Assembly: GCF_029931775.1 (NCBI RefSeq)
Contig: NC_079318.1
Span: 54,414,659 to 54,478,658, forward strand
Reading direction: 5' to 3'
Source of the DNA: Euleptes europaea
Taxonomy: Eukaryota > Chordata > Lepidosauria > Squamata > Sphaerodactylidae
DNA: 64,000 nt
A program made the translations under genes and the position numbers. The notes under the pieces were generated by a model. That model did not search any database, was not told where the DNA came from, and saw nothing but the letters and a program-made list of their open reading frames with translations. This document shows, piece by piece, positions 53,284-64,000 of this stretch; the stretch's first letter is position 1, and the number at the start of each line of letters is the position of its first letter.

Positions 53284-55014
53284 TGCTGGAGCATATGAGA
53301 GAATTTCAGAAGAAAACATGAGAGAATTTCAGAAGAAAATCAGCTTATGTTTCATAGATTACAGCAAAGCTTTTGAATGTGTGGATCATGTAAAGCTAAG
53401 GTTGGTTTAAAAACAAATGAGTGTGTCACAACATCTGATTGTTTTGATGCGCAACCTGTACTCTGGACAAAAGGCTATTGTTAGGACAGAATATAGAGAA
53501 ACAGAATGGCTTGCAAAAGACAAAGGTGTCAGACAAGGATGTATTTTATCTCATCTCTTCAATCTGTTTTCAGAATATATCATAAAGAAAACTGGATTAG
53601 ATTTAGATGAAGGTGGAGTGAAAATTGGGGGAAGGAACGTTAACAATTTGAGATATGCAGATGATACCACATTGCTGGCAGAACATAGTGAAGGTTTGAA
53701 ACCACTACTGCTGAAAGTTAAAGGAGAAAGTGCCAAAGCAAAACTACAGCTGAACATCAAGAAGACAAAAGTAAGGACTAGTGGGGAATTACTCAACTTT
53801 AAGGTTGACAATGAGGAAACTGAAGTTGTTCAATATTTTCTATTCCTTGGCTCCATCATCATCCAAAAGGGAGATTGCAACCAAAAAATCAAGAATTTGA
53901 GACAGGGAAGGGCAGACATGAAGGAGCTAAAAAAGCCTCTTAAGTGTAAAGATGTGACACTAGCAACCAAGATCAATTCATGCCATAGTATTCCTCATTA
54001 CTGTGTATAGTGTGAAAGTTGGACAATGAAGAAAGCTGACAGGAAGAAAGACGATTCCTTTGAAATGTGGTGTTGGAGGAGGGTTTTACAGACACTGTGG
54101 ACTGCCAAAAAGACAAATCAGTAGGTTCTAGATCAAATCAAGCCTGAACTGTCCCTAGATGCTAAAATTACTAAATGGAGGCTATCGTACTTTGGATACA
54201 TTATGAGAAGATGAGAGTCAATGGAAAAAGAGAGTAATGCTAGGAAGAGTTGAAGGTAGCAGGAAAAGAGGAAGTCTCAATATGAGATGGATTGACTCTA
54301 TAAAGGAAGCCACAGTTCTCAGTCTTTAAGACCTGAGCAAGGCTGTTAACGACAGGACATTTTGGGGTAATTAATTGATAGGGTCGCCATGACTTGGAAG
54401 TGACTTGATGACACTTAACACAGACAACATCAGTCACAAGGCTTTGCTCAGTCTTGCCAAACCGATGAGATAGTGGAGAGATAGGGTGATTATAGCCATG
54501 GGGACTGGTGAATTTGATAACCCCCCCATATTTCCATACTGGGAGGCAAGGTAAATGTGTGTGTGTGTGGAAAACAATTGCCAAACATGCACATATAAGA
54601 ATGTTTAACAATTGTGGATGGAGGACTAAAACAGAATTCTTATATTCATCAACTTTAAAACCTGGGACAAGTGCATTTAATACTGCATTTCTATCTTTTG
54701 TACTTGGTATCAACAGTGGGAGAGAGGCTCAAAAGCATTTTTAAGTGATGTGTAAAATCTGTCTTACTTTTTTGGGTCTCACTTTTTTGGGTCTATTTGC
54801 TTCAGTAAATTGCTCCAATAAAATATTTTTCAACATATTCTATATTGTCTCCTGAAATTCTGAAACATGTATGAAGAACATGTGGTATAAACTGTCCTTT
54901 AAAAAAATGTTGCCCCATTGGAGAGAATCTTCAAATTCTAACTGTTTTCAGAAAAGGTAACTAAAATCTAAAGAAAAAAAAGCCTGATTCTTGTCAAATG
55001 GGTAAATAATATTG

Positions 55015-55216
55015 ACTGGAAAGGGTGCCACTTGTATGATGATCACAGTTTAGTATTTGTGTGTGCCATCTTTGTTATGGGGTTTTTAGGATTTTATTGC
55101 TGTTTTATTGTTTTATATGATTATAGATTGTAGGCTATGTTTTAATGATGTTACCTGCCCTGAGCTGGCTTGCTGGGATGGGCGGGATACAAATCTGAAA
55201 ATAAAAAAAATAAATA
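55015..55216 (+). repeat. CR1/L2-clade LINE 3' tail
   Basis: GGGTGCCACTTGTATGATGA, TTACCTGCCCTGAGCTGGCT, GATGGGCGGGATACAAATCT and AAAATAAAAAAAATAAAT. Same family as 39650-39862. Confidence 0.7.
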
Positions 55217-55547
55217 TCAATTCTAGATTATTTCAAATTGTTTAACAAATTGATTTTTTTAAAACATAAAAGGCAAAATATAATTTCTGTTACAACTTTC
55301 TAATTTATGTTTTTATAGCCTATGATTATCTTTTGACAATACCACATGATGATAATGGCAGCAGTACAACAACAACAACAACGTCAGGAGGACCCAGGAT
55401 AGTCAATTGAGTTGCATGCTGACAGGATTGAATAAAAAGTGTACTTTTTAAATAGGTCTTAAACTTCTCAACTTCTTCTGTGTAGGGGTTGGAGTGAGCA
55501 AGGGAGGAGAAAGAAGAAAGCTGAAAATCAAACAGCGCTTCACCTGG

Positions 55548-55800
55548 TTCTTGTGGGTTGTCCGGGCTGTGTGACCGTGGCCTTGGTATTTTCTTTCCTG
55601 ACGTTTCACCAGCAGCTGTGGCCGGCATCTTCAGAGGAGTAACACTGAAGGACAGTGTCTCAGTGTCAAGTGTGTAGGAAGAGTAATATATAGTCAGAAA
55701 GGGGGTTGGGTTTGAGCTGAATCATTGCCCTGCAAAAAGTATCCAAGGTAATGTGCTAACCATTGTCCTGTAAGTATCAAGCTTCCCCTTCTTCTAAAAC
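55548..55800 (-). mobile_element. Penelope-like element end with hammerhead-like motif
   Basis: - strand: CTGAAGA (55634-55628), a 6-bp stem with loop GCCGGCCACAGCTGCTGGT, then GAAAC (55607-55603) and GTCAGGAAAGAAAATACC, CACACAGCCCGGACAACCCA. This is the common lizard Penelope-like end as I remember it. Fragmentary. Confidence 0.7.
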
Positions 55801-56029
55801 CGGGCAACTTTGTTTTAAAAAACAACAACAGTGCTTCGTTGGTTAATTACAACAGTCTGTCAGGAAGAGGCCAACTAGCTATTATTTCAAGACTGGCAAG
55901 GAAGAGTTGAAGAACCTGGCTGTTTGGGGGGTGGGGGGGGGAAAGTGTCACTAGTTCACACGCCTGAAGTACACAACTCAGCCACAACGATTCTATGATA
56001 TCTGAAAGAAAACCTTCCTAAAGGGACCA

Positions 56030-58460
56030 GCTTTGCAAAGCGCGGACCCCAGCCGGCAAAGTGAAACTTCGGCAGTCGCGTTCATAACAATGTGCGTGGA
56101 CGCGGTGGCTGTGCTTCGTTTCTGCTCGCAGCCTGCGCCTCTTTCTCTCTCCTTGTGGCTGGGTACCCCGGCACTGGCGCGCGGGTTGTACTCGCTCGCG
56201 CTCTCCCTTTCTCTCTCTCTCTACCTCTCCCTCCCCCCTCCCTCTCTCGCTCTCTCGCTCTCTCCCTTACACTGCCAGCCCCTGATGTGATGGCGAAGAA
56301 ACCCCGTTGACAAGGCACTGCTTTTTCATGACGGTGAGTTTCCCTTTGAGTGTATTATAATTTTGTGATAAAAATTTCAAGGAGAGGAAGAAAAAAAAAA
56401 CACACAACCTCCTTCCTCCCTTCCTTCGGGGAGGGAAAAGAGAGAGGGGGGGGAGAGAGAATATCTATCTCCAGACAGGCAGAAAAGAAAGAGGAGCAAA
56501 TTAACAACCAGGAGTTGCCAAAACCAGGATATTAGGTTTCAGCCCAGAGAGCTATTGGCTCTGGGGCTATGTATATAAATATATATCTAGAGAGGGAGAG
56601 AGGGGGGGGGGAGAGAGGGAGGAAGACGATGAAGAAGAGGGCGATTTTGCGCGGGTGGTGCTTGGTGGGCAGATGTTAATTCACATGGAAATGAAATATT
56701 TATTTCTGTTGCAGCGAGAGGTTGTGGCGGCGGCGGCTACTGAGGGCACTTCCAAAAATGTGTTTCTTAAAGGGGGAGAGACAGACAAGGTGGTGGGGGG
56801 GGAGGGAGAGAGAGAGAGAGGGAGAGGACAGATAAGGTTTCAGGTCTGGGCTGATAGCTGCAAGAGAGGGGGAGAGGTTTGGGGTGTTGTGTTTTTTTCT
56901 TCCTCCCCTCTCTTCCCCCCTCTCCCGCCGATGCCATGCAAATTCAGGAGAGAGGAGGGAAAAAAAACACACACACAACAACCCTCTTTTAATGACTCAT
57001 TGATTGAGCCGGTTTAAAATTAGTTGTTGTGTGTGTGGTTTTTTTTTTTGGCCGCCCCCTTGGTGGCCATCAGGAGAGGAAGAGGAGTGTGTCTGTGTGA
57101 GTGTGGTGTGTGTCTGAGGAAGAGGGGGATCGAGAGAGAGAGTGTGTGAGGGAGAAAGAAAAATAATCTTTTCAAATCTCCTCCCTCTTTCTCCCCCCCT
57201 CGTTTCTTTGCTTTTCTCTAAAGCTCTCTGGTCCGCGAAGCACTTTTCCCCCTTCCTCCTCAGGAAAATGGAGACGCTTCGTCTTCTCCCTCCTGGGCGT
57301 GAGGCTGCCAAAGGATTTTTCTTTTCTTTCGCCTCCCTGGTTGGATTTGCCTTCGTCTACCGCCTTGTAATAACCTTCCCTGTATTCCTAGCATGGGCTG
57401 TACCTTTTGTCGTGGATTTCCCCCCCCCCTCTCAATTATTTTTTTATTCGTATGAGGCTTTTTTCTGTGCTATTTATTGGGGTTTCTCCCCCCCCTTTGT
57501 TTGCAGTTTCTTCCGATCTCTTGTCTGTGCGTCATTGTTACAAGGAATGGAAATGGTGATTGTTTCGGTATATGTAATTCTAGGTAGGATTTTATTCTAG
57601 GTAGGGTTTAAGGGGAACAAAAGCCGATTTTTCGAAGGAAGATACCCCATCGTAATTTATATTTTTAACGCTGCAAGAATAATAAATATTTTACATCCGT
57701 GGCCGCTGTTTCGTTTTTGCCGTTTGGTCAGTGCGATCGGATTAAGCCTTCCAGTCTATAGTCATTTTGCTTCATTGATTTTCATTTGTGGTTACCCTAA
57801 ACGGGGGGTGGGGGGGGGAAGGGAAAAAAATAAAGAATTCTTTCAAAATTTGTTGGATCATTTTGAGGTGGGTCGTTGAATTTTTTTTTTTTTTTTTTTG
57901 CTTTTAAATCGCGACGGGACATTTGCCGAGGGAAGTAAACTTGGGTCACGTCAGCTGGAAAGATTTTTTTTTTGTTGTTGAAATCGGACCTTCGGCCACG
58001 GCACATGGGTGAAATACCGATCACCAGAGCAACCCCCCCCCAAAAAAAAAAACCAAATGGAAGACGAGGCCTTTCCCCCCCCTTCCTGTGACCGATCCTC
58101 CTTTTCTCTTTAGTTCTAAATTGCATGGTTTTGAATAACTTCTAGGAGTGTTTGTGTCTTTCCGAAGACCACCCAAGGAAACTGGTTTTTTTGCCCCCCC
58201 CCCCCCGCTATTGGTGCCGGCGTTCCCATCGCGAGGGGCTTTGCTCTGCTGCGTGGCCGTATTGAAGGGACGCGGACAGAGCAGGAGAGGAGAAGATGGC
58301 TGCGGCCTGGCGACGCGCCAGGATTTGTTGCGCAGTTTCTCTGTGATCGCTCTCCTCCTCCCCTCTTGGCGCCATTTTGAGACTCTTACTCGTCATTTTT
58401 TGCACCCGCTGGGGCGTTGCCCTCTGCTCCTGGGAGCCTGTTTTGTGGCTTGAGAACAGC
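56030..58460 (+). promoter_or_regulatory. CpG-rich promoter / 5' untranslated region, probably of BICRAL
   Basis: CpG clusters at 56040-56300 and 58210-58440 with long CT/GA tracts between them. A strong splice donor GTGAGT follows CATGACG near 56335. At 58293-58303 AAGATGGCTGC and at 58371-58379 GCCATTTTG are YY1-like, the latter overlapping an E2F-like TTGGCGCC (58366-58373), typical of CpG-island start sites. Conserved synteny predicts BICRAL (subunit of the non-canonical BAF chromatin complex) on the + strand here; its first coding residues (MDDDDDSCLLDLIG) are not in this window, so this would be promoter and non-coding exons only. Confidence 0.5.
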
Positions 58461-58691
58461 CGTCACCGAAAACCCCTTTAAAGAAATGCTTTCCCCGTAC
58501 ATATGAAAATCAAATGATTTCATAACATCTCTCTAGCCAGAATCTTTTCTTTTGGAGGGCGGGTTCAATGTATATAGGAATGTCGTTTGCTCTGTTTTGA
58601 ATTTTTACTGGTTTGTAAGCAAAGTATTTTTAAAATATAAGGGGGTGGATTTTGCTTTTAAATCCAAAAATCATGTACTCGTTATTACTTT

Positions 58692-58885
58692 AGTAGAAAA
58701 GGGCAAGGGGTATGAGCTTTCGTGAGCCACAGCTCGCTTCTTCAGATACAGCATCTGGAGAAGTGAGCTGTGGCTCACGAAAGCTCATACCCTGCCAGAA
58801 AAGATTTTTGTTAGTCTTTAAGGTGCTCCTGGACTCTTGCCCTTTTCTACTACTGCAGACAAACACGGCTACCCATTGTGAATTA
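58692..58885. mobile_element. Inverted-dimer hammerhead element with 13-bp target duplication
   Basis: 194 bp between perfect direct repeats TCGTTATTACTTT (58679-58691, 58886-58898). The left part is reversed (TAGAAAAGGGCAAGGGGTAT, GAGCTTTCGTGAGCCACAGC); the right part is direct (GAAGTGAGCTGTGGCTCACG, AAAGCTCATACCC, TTTGTTAGTCTTTAAGGTGC, GGCTACCC). Same family as 45498-45601. Confidence 0.75.
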
Positions 58886-58899
58886 TCGTTATTACTTTG

Positions 58900-61240
58900 T
58901 GCATTTTCCTTACTGTGGGATAAATGAAGGCTGACTCATTGTACTCTCACTTTCCCAATCGGATTGACTTCATATTGGGGGGGGGGGTTTACCTTGAGGC
59001 TGCAATTAACAAGCCACACATAGTGAAATAAACCTGTATTATACCTGGGAAACCTCGAGGTGACTGCTGAGATGTGTTATTGGTGAGGTACAGGTTTAAA
59101 AATGGAGATGTATGGCTCTGGATTTGGTGGCCCTTCACATTTAATTTGTGTGTCTGTATGGGCATTTTTATTTTGTACCACTGAAATCCTAATTCTGAAA
59201 ATCTAATAAGGAATGTATTTGTGACCACAACGTTATTTTAGTTAAAAAGCTATAGTCATAATAGATATTTGCAAACAAATAGGCACTTTTGAATTTTGTC
59301 ACCTTTAACTTCTTCCAAAGTTTGGAAATGGTGGCATTTACAGTTATACCTTGGATTTTGAAAACCCAGCCCAATCAAACAGCTGATTGACAGTTATGCT
59401 TTCCTGTAAGAACACTGTGGATATAGTAAAATGTTCAAAGGAAAAATTAGTTTGGCAAATGTGGTTATGTTACAAAATGAGACATCCATCAGCTTAATCA
59501 AAATTGTAATTTGATTCCATAGTATTTTCTAGTCCTGCATAAAAATGGCACATGATAAAACAATGTCCATGTCATTTTTACTTTTTCACTAATAAGAAAT
59601 AACTAAAATAAAGTGAATTTATGGCAGAATGTTATAGTGCTTCAAGCCAATGTTCACACATATCCATGGCTTGGAGATTTGGTTGAGCACCCAGCATTAT
59701 AACTAGGCAACAGTTTAGAAAGAGCTTCGCTTACATATCATCACAGTAGTTTTTTTAATGGTTGTAGTGAAACTCGTTGATATTTTAGTTTCCACAACCT
59801 AAGATGGATGTTGGCTTTAGAATACTTTCTGACAAAGAATGTTATAATTTATTTAATAGTATCAGCTTTTCTTCACAGTGCAGTATTAGTGTGGTAAATT
59901 CAATAAAATTGATGAATTATGAGTGGAAAATTAGCAGAAAATTAATTGGACTTGAGTTTCTTCTCAGGCCAAACCAAAATAGTGTTCTCTGTATAGAGAG
60001 GATATTTCTGAAGTTGAAGTATTTGCTGGGTAAATTCTATTTTCTACCTCAAGTTCTACACAGATTCCACAGTTTTAAATGCATCCATGATTATTCCTGA
60101 GTCAAGGGTGTCTTCGCTACAGGTTTTTTGCCTTGAGTTCAGTGTTTTTGAGAAGTAGGGTTGTTCCTGATTGCCACAGCATTGTGGTCCTTTTGTGCAC
60201 CCCAGGGAGTTTCACCAGATTTTCTCTGATCTTTCTCCAACCTGCTTTGCTCCAGAGTTTTGGGAAAGAGTGCAGTAAAGCCTGGAAGGTTGCTGTGTGG
60301 AGGGGGGAAATTTGGATTTTCTGGCCCACATGGCAGCCATTTTCCCTGACCCTGTCCCCGCAGTAGCAATTTCTGTCGCTATTTTTTATTTTTTATTTTA
60401 AAAAATAGGCACTAGAGAATATTGTTGTATCAGTATACCAGTGTAGTTATTTCTCTAAATTCCTAGCTTTCATTTTTTAAAAGTAATTTTTTAACCTCTT
60501 TCCTTGCGAAGATTTAAGGAAAAGGGCATATCTCTGCAAGGGGAGGGGCTAGAGACTTGTTTTTAAAAAAATGAACACTGGGAATTCAGAAAAACTGCTA
60601 CCCTTATTGGTGCAAAATATACGAATATAATTACATTCTAATGTCAATTAAAAAAAATTCAAAAGCCCTGGTGGCCCAGGGGAGGGGTGGCAGCCACTTC
60701 CCGGGAATTGGGGCAGAGAAACTTGGGAAACCTGTCATGTATAAACCATGTTGTTGCTGCACCTGCACCAGCAACAGGAAAACCACAAAATCCTCTCCCT
60801 GTGTGGAAGACGCCAAGGCCTTGAGCAAACATATCCAGGGTTATATCTGCAATACATGCTATTCAAGCACTGGAACTGCAATTTTGTGCAAGGACCTTCA
60901 GAATGCTAGAGACATCTTGAAATGCAAAGTTAGATAATTCTTCATCTATGAAGATTGCTAACTTCTCAAGTACATGAGAGAAGCAGGTTTTCAAAGAAGC
61001 ATGAAAGGTGGGAAAGGGGCCTTTGCAGATTAATTGTTGGGGAAAGGGATTAAAGGTGACTTGGCAAAAAAGTTATAGACTTTTTGTAATTTTTAAAATA
61101 TATGTGGAGACCTTTATGCTTATTTCTTGTGCCTACCGCAAGCACATAAAACCATGGTTTTGTCAGCCTTGGGATGCTATATACTGCAATATTCAAATAG
61201 AATGTTTGCACACTCCGCTTTACATTCAAGCCATACAATG
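58900..61240. other. Downstream of the CpG region; nothing recognised
   Basis: AT-rich, repeat-poor sequence, probably intron 1 of BICRAL if the promoter call is right. The longest frames (59804-60100, 60641-60937) have no recognisable domain, and no conserved exon was found. Confidence 0.45.
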
Positions 61241-61249
61241 TGGGACTAA

Positions 61250-61500
61250 CCATGCAATCCTAGGGGGAGGCCAGAGCCACATAGGAGCCAGCGTGACCAG
61301 TGCCAGCATCCGTGCCACTCTGGATCATCTACCAGTGCTGGGGAACAGTGCAGCACCATAAAACTCCATGAGTGAATTTCATGGGGCTAAGGGGAGAAAT
61401 CGATTTTATTTCCCCTCAACGCCACTGCAAAATACTTGGGAGGTGGTGTAGCTGCACCATCTCCGAGCACCTCATAAGTACTCCCCCTTAGGATTGGGCT
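61250..61500. mobile_element. MITE-like element with CAATCCTAGGGGGA ends (tentative)
   Basis: GCAATCCTAGGGGGAGG at the left is complementary to CTCCCCCTTAGGATTGGGC at the right (one extra base); GC-rich interior. Related in its ends to the CAATCCTA palindromes. Confidence 0.5.
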
Positions 61501-62155
61501 GCTCTTCCATGTTTCCATTTTTTTTATTTCAGTCTTCTGTTTATTTTACTACAGTTAAATAACTATTCCAAGGAAGCAGAAGAAAAAAACTTTGAATGGA
61601 AGGCTTACAACTTTCTTAGAAATATCTATAAAGGAAAAATCCTATTAAAGAGTGTCATATAAAAATATTTGATTGGATCCAGCTAGCTTTTCCATTGGTA
61701 AAAAGGGAGGGGTGGTCCCCTTTGACTACCAAAAAGGCTGCCCTGGGGATCATGGGACCTGAATGGACAAAAGCCATGTAGAATGGTGCCTGTAGGAAGG
61801 AGGGGAATTAGATGAGATTGAGTGAAAAGCTGACTGGATACAACCCACATAATCAGAACAACATGCTGATTTCAGATTATTCAGATCTTAGCCTCTGATT
61901 TTTGGCTTTTGAGAAAGTTTGTGGAGATTTTTTTCTATCACTATACCTTCTCCCCTCCAGTAAGTTAGAAAAGTAGATGATTATTCAAAACAACATACAA
62001 TTATTTAACAGTATTATTTCAGAAGTCATGGGATTACTTTGAAAAGTGTTGTATTGGTATATCTGCTCAGTCACTGGCTATTTAAATTGATATAATCTCT
62101 GAATTCAGTAGAATAAGAATGATCAGGCATTTATCTCTTCAACTGTAAGGTCTGG

Positions 62156-62243
62156 CAGTGGAATCCTAAGCAGAGTTGCACCCTTCTAAATCTTTTGAAG
62201 TCAGTATTCTTAGAAGGCTATAACTCTGTTCAGGATTGCTCTG
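62156..62243. mobile_element. Palindromic MITE, copy 2
   Basis: 88 bp: CAGTGGAATCCTAAGCAGAG, TTGCACCCTTCTAA on the left pairs with TTCTTAGAAGGCTATAACTC and TGTTCAGGATTGCTCTG on the right. Same plan as 46230-46313. Confidence 0.7.
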
Positions 62244-62249
62244 TGAAAC

Positions 62250-64000
62250 TTTCGTCTGTGTATGTGCTTGTTTACAGCACTGACAAAACATCATGGCCTG
62301 TGACACTCTGGTGTATTTCTTGGTACATGCCAATATTATGGACAGGAGCAGCCTGTAAACATACTTCCTTGGAGGTTCTGCTGGTTTCAGTATAGCACCT
62401 TTCAAGATCAAGTGATACAAAATCATTTATATTAATTCATTGTTTTAGAAATGGCCACAGCAACAAAGTCTTCAGCGATCAAAATATTATCACTCAGTAA
62501 AAGGTGTAATTGTAATTCAGTAAAAGGTGTAATTCCCTATGCTGAAACCATTATTATCCCTCAATGCTTGCAGAACACAGTGCAGATCATGTGGGCTGCA
62601 TGCATATCCTGTAACGATTTAAAAATTGGGCTTAGTAGTACCCAGTCCCTCCACATTTAGCATGCATAAACATATACTGTATTACTCCCATATTTGAAGA
62701 CTTGTATATACTGTAAAATTATTTCATTTTGTAAAAAAATATTTTATATTAGCCATGACATTCTTGAAAACAATTGCTGAAGAAGCAATTCTTTCTAGTC
62801 TGCTCTGGTTATCTGCCTACCCATTCCCATATGTGTATTGGCCAGTTGTAGTAATGTGCCAGGGAAACCATGTAGCACATGTGGCTGCTTTTGCTGCTTC
62901 CTTTGGCATTAAGCCAGGGGCTGAGGATCTGGGAGAAGGAGCAGACGTTGTTCATTGCTGTTTCTGGAAGACCTGGAGGCTAAAGATATAACAGAACCGA
63001 GTTAATGTGCTCTGGCTTCTTGCTCATCGCCTTAAAGGGCTAGGAGCTCTTCGGTGGTAGAGGGAAATGTGTGCTGTAGAATTTACCATTCAGGTGATTG
63101 CCTGTAAGGAGTTGTTGATCTTAGTATGTGGGCATGACAAACCACAAGGACGATTTAAACAGAACTAAGTAGATAAAAACCCCAATCCTTCCTCACATGG
63201 TTGAGCATGGTTGGATCCTTTAGGGCATAACAGAGCCCTGCTTCCTTCACTCTTTTCAGTTTACGCACATTGGAATTTCAGAGGCCTGTGCATGATTCAC
63301 ATATCTTCATTCATCCCCTTTTTCCTGGTCAAGGAATGCAGTCTCAAAGTTTGCATTCCTGAGCCGAACAGAAATAGAGATGTGGAGCATGTATAGATTT
63401 CCTATTTCTTATAATGGCTTGGTGAGCTCACTTTGCGTGCCCACATACATATACTGAGGGGAGGGAGTAGGGAAAACGGCTCTGATTTGGGTTGTGGGGT
63501 ATTATGTTTACATTGGGGGAGGGGAGGGTCCAAATATTTGTATAGTCTTTATTCATTTTCACAACACCGAATAAAGTAGGTGGTGACCTGTCCAAGATCA
63601 CCTGGTAACTCCAAGCCTTATGCATTCTTCATTGGCTTTTAATGAAAACTTACCAGTAGAATATAAATGATAGAGTAAAAGATGACCTCGTTATTTGAAA
63701 TGGATATAAAAACCACTGCAATGGCTGTAATATCAAAACTAAATTTGTTAAATGGTATCTATATGGCACATTACATGGAAGTATGACCTGCAAAAAAAAG
63801 GCAGAGAAGACAACTAACCAAACAAAAGTCTAATAAGTGAACTGGGTTGAAAAACGTTCGCAGAGTTTAAGGACAGCAGAAACTGGATATTGCTGAGGGG
63901 TGAGGTAGGGCAGAGGAAAGGACAAGTGCTGGGCAGAAAACTAAGCCATAGACGTTGGATGAAGTGGTTTTGAGTAGGCAATAGGAGCAACGAGATACAC
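62250..64000. other. Window end, nothing recognised
   Basis: Unique-looking sequence with a short direct repeat (GTAAAAGGTGTAATT-like, 62495-62535). No gene part was identified up to the window edge. Confidence 0.45.

Larger units (their letters stand above)
51560..54425 (+). mobile_element. BovB (RTE) LINE, about 2.9 kb, decayed, with two nested SINEs
   Basis: The longest transposon here. In order: end of the AP endonuclease (frame 51635: FSDGQYRNQIDYIIGSRRWR, DHELLI), the linker (KKNEKPRWMTDETLKIAKHR), the first reverse-transcriptase blocks (52340: ATGINKSPRVDGISTEAFQA), then from 53417 RQGCILSHLFNLFSEYIIKK and the catalytic NLRYADDTTLLAE (YADD), the thumb FLFLGSIIIQKGDCNQKIKN, and the 3' tail GGGTCGCCATGACTTGGAAG. 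At least four frame breaks or stops separate these pieces, and the 5' half of the endonuclease is missing, so it is inactive. A tRNA-SINE (52599-52806) and a Sauria SINE (53008-53283) are inserted in it. BovB supplies the machinery for SINEs with this tail. Confidence 0.88.

Noticed and set aside
53417-54010. 197-aa frame as a host gene
   Set aside because: It contains the YADD reverse-transcriptase box and is one piece of a decayed BovB LINE.
57142-57600. 152-aa frame in the CpG/CT-rich region as a BICRAL coding exon
   Set aside because: Hydrophobic low-complexity translation of CT tracts; it does not match the BICRAL N terminus.
60641-60937. 98-aa frame with a CCCCTCT cysteine run
   Set aside because: No recognisable domain, no splice or conservation support, AT-rich non-coding surroundings; likely chance.

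Overview
This window is vertebrate nuclear DNA, almost certainly from a squamate reptile (lizard or snake). The genes have vertebrate exon-intron structure. The repeats are the squamate mix: BovB/RTE LINEs, SINEs with BovB-like tails (tRNA-headed, 5S rRNA-headed and chimeric), Sauria-type SINEs ending in an ACCTTT tail, L2/CR1-clade LINE pieces, Penelope-like fragments with hammerhead-like motifs, and many short hAT- and Tigger-type MITEs. I found no retrovirus, LTR retrotransposon, Polinton, CRISPR array or prokaryotic feature.

Layout. (1) 320-12053, + strand: the last 13 coding exons of UBR2, an N-recognin E3 ubiquitin ligase, 460 codons up to the stop, followed by a 3' UTR that probably runs to about 14.2 kb. 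(2) 14.2-22.5 kb: intergenic, with SINEs, a BovB 3' fragment and a hAT MITE. (3) 22501-38268, - strand: PRPH2 (peripherin-2/RDS, a photoreceptor disc-rim tetraspanin), three coding exons of 581, 247 and 222 bp giving 349 aa, with all seven intradiscal-loop cysteines. (4) 38.3-43.3 kb: intergenic, few repeats. (5) 44059-45108, - strand: TBCC (tubulin-folding cofactor C), one GC-rich exon of 349 aa, with a CpG-rich promoter just upstream and an unusual 71-bp-arm inverted repeat in its probable 3' UTR. (6) 45.3-56 kb: repeat-rich, including a BovB copy of about 2.9 kb carrying two nested SINEs. (7) 56.0-58.5 kb: CpG- and polypurine/polypyrimidine-rich DNA with YY1- and E2F-like sites, probably promoter and 5'-untranslated sequence of the next + strand gene, which by conserved vertebrate order should be BICRAL (GLTSCR1L). 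(8) 58.5-64 kb: mostly unique AT-rich DNA with no coding exon that I can recognise.

The order UBR2(+) PRPH2(-) TBCC(-) [BICRAL(+)] matches human 6p21.1 as I know it. The genes are functionally unrelated, so this is conserved synteny and not an operon-like unit. The more unusual observations are structural: a Penelope-like insertion flanked by 82-bp direct repeats, an inverted-dimer hammerhead-like element with 13-bp target duplications, a palindromic composite hAT-like element nested in a SINE, and the TBCC 3' inverted repeat. All exon coordinates come from manual translation and splice-site reading. All family names come from memory of consensus sequences, without database searches.
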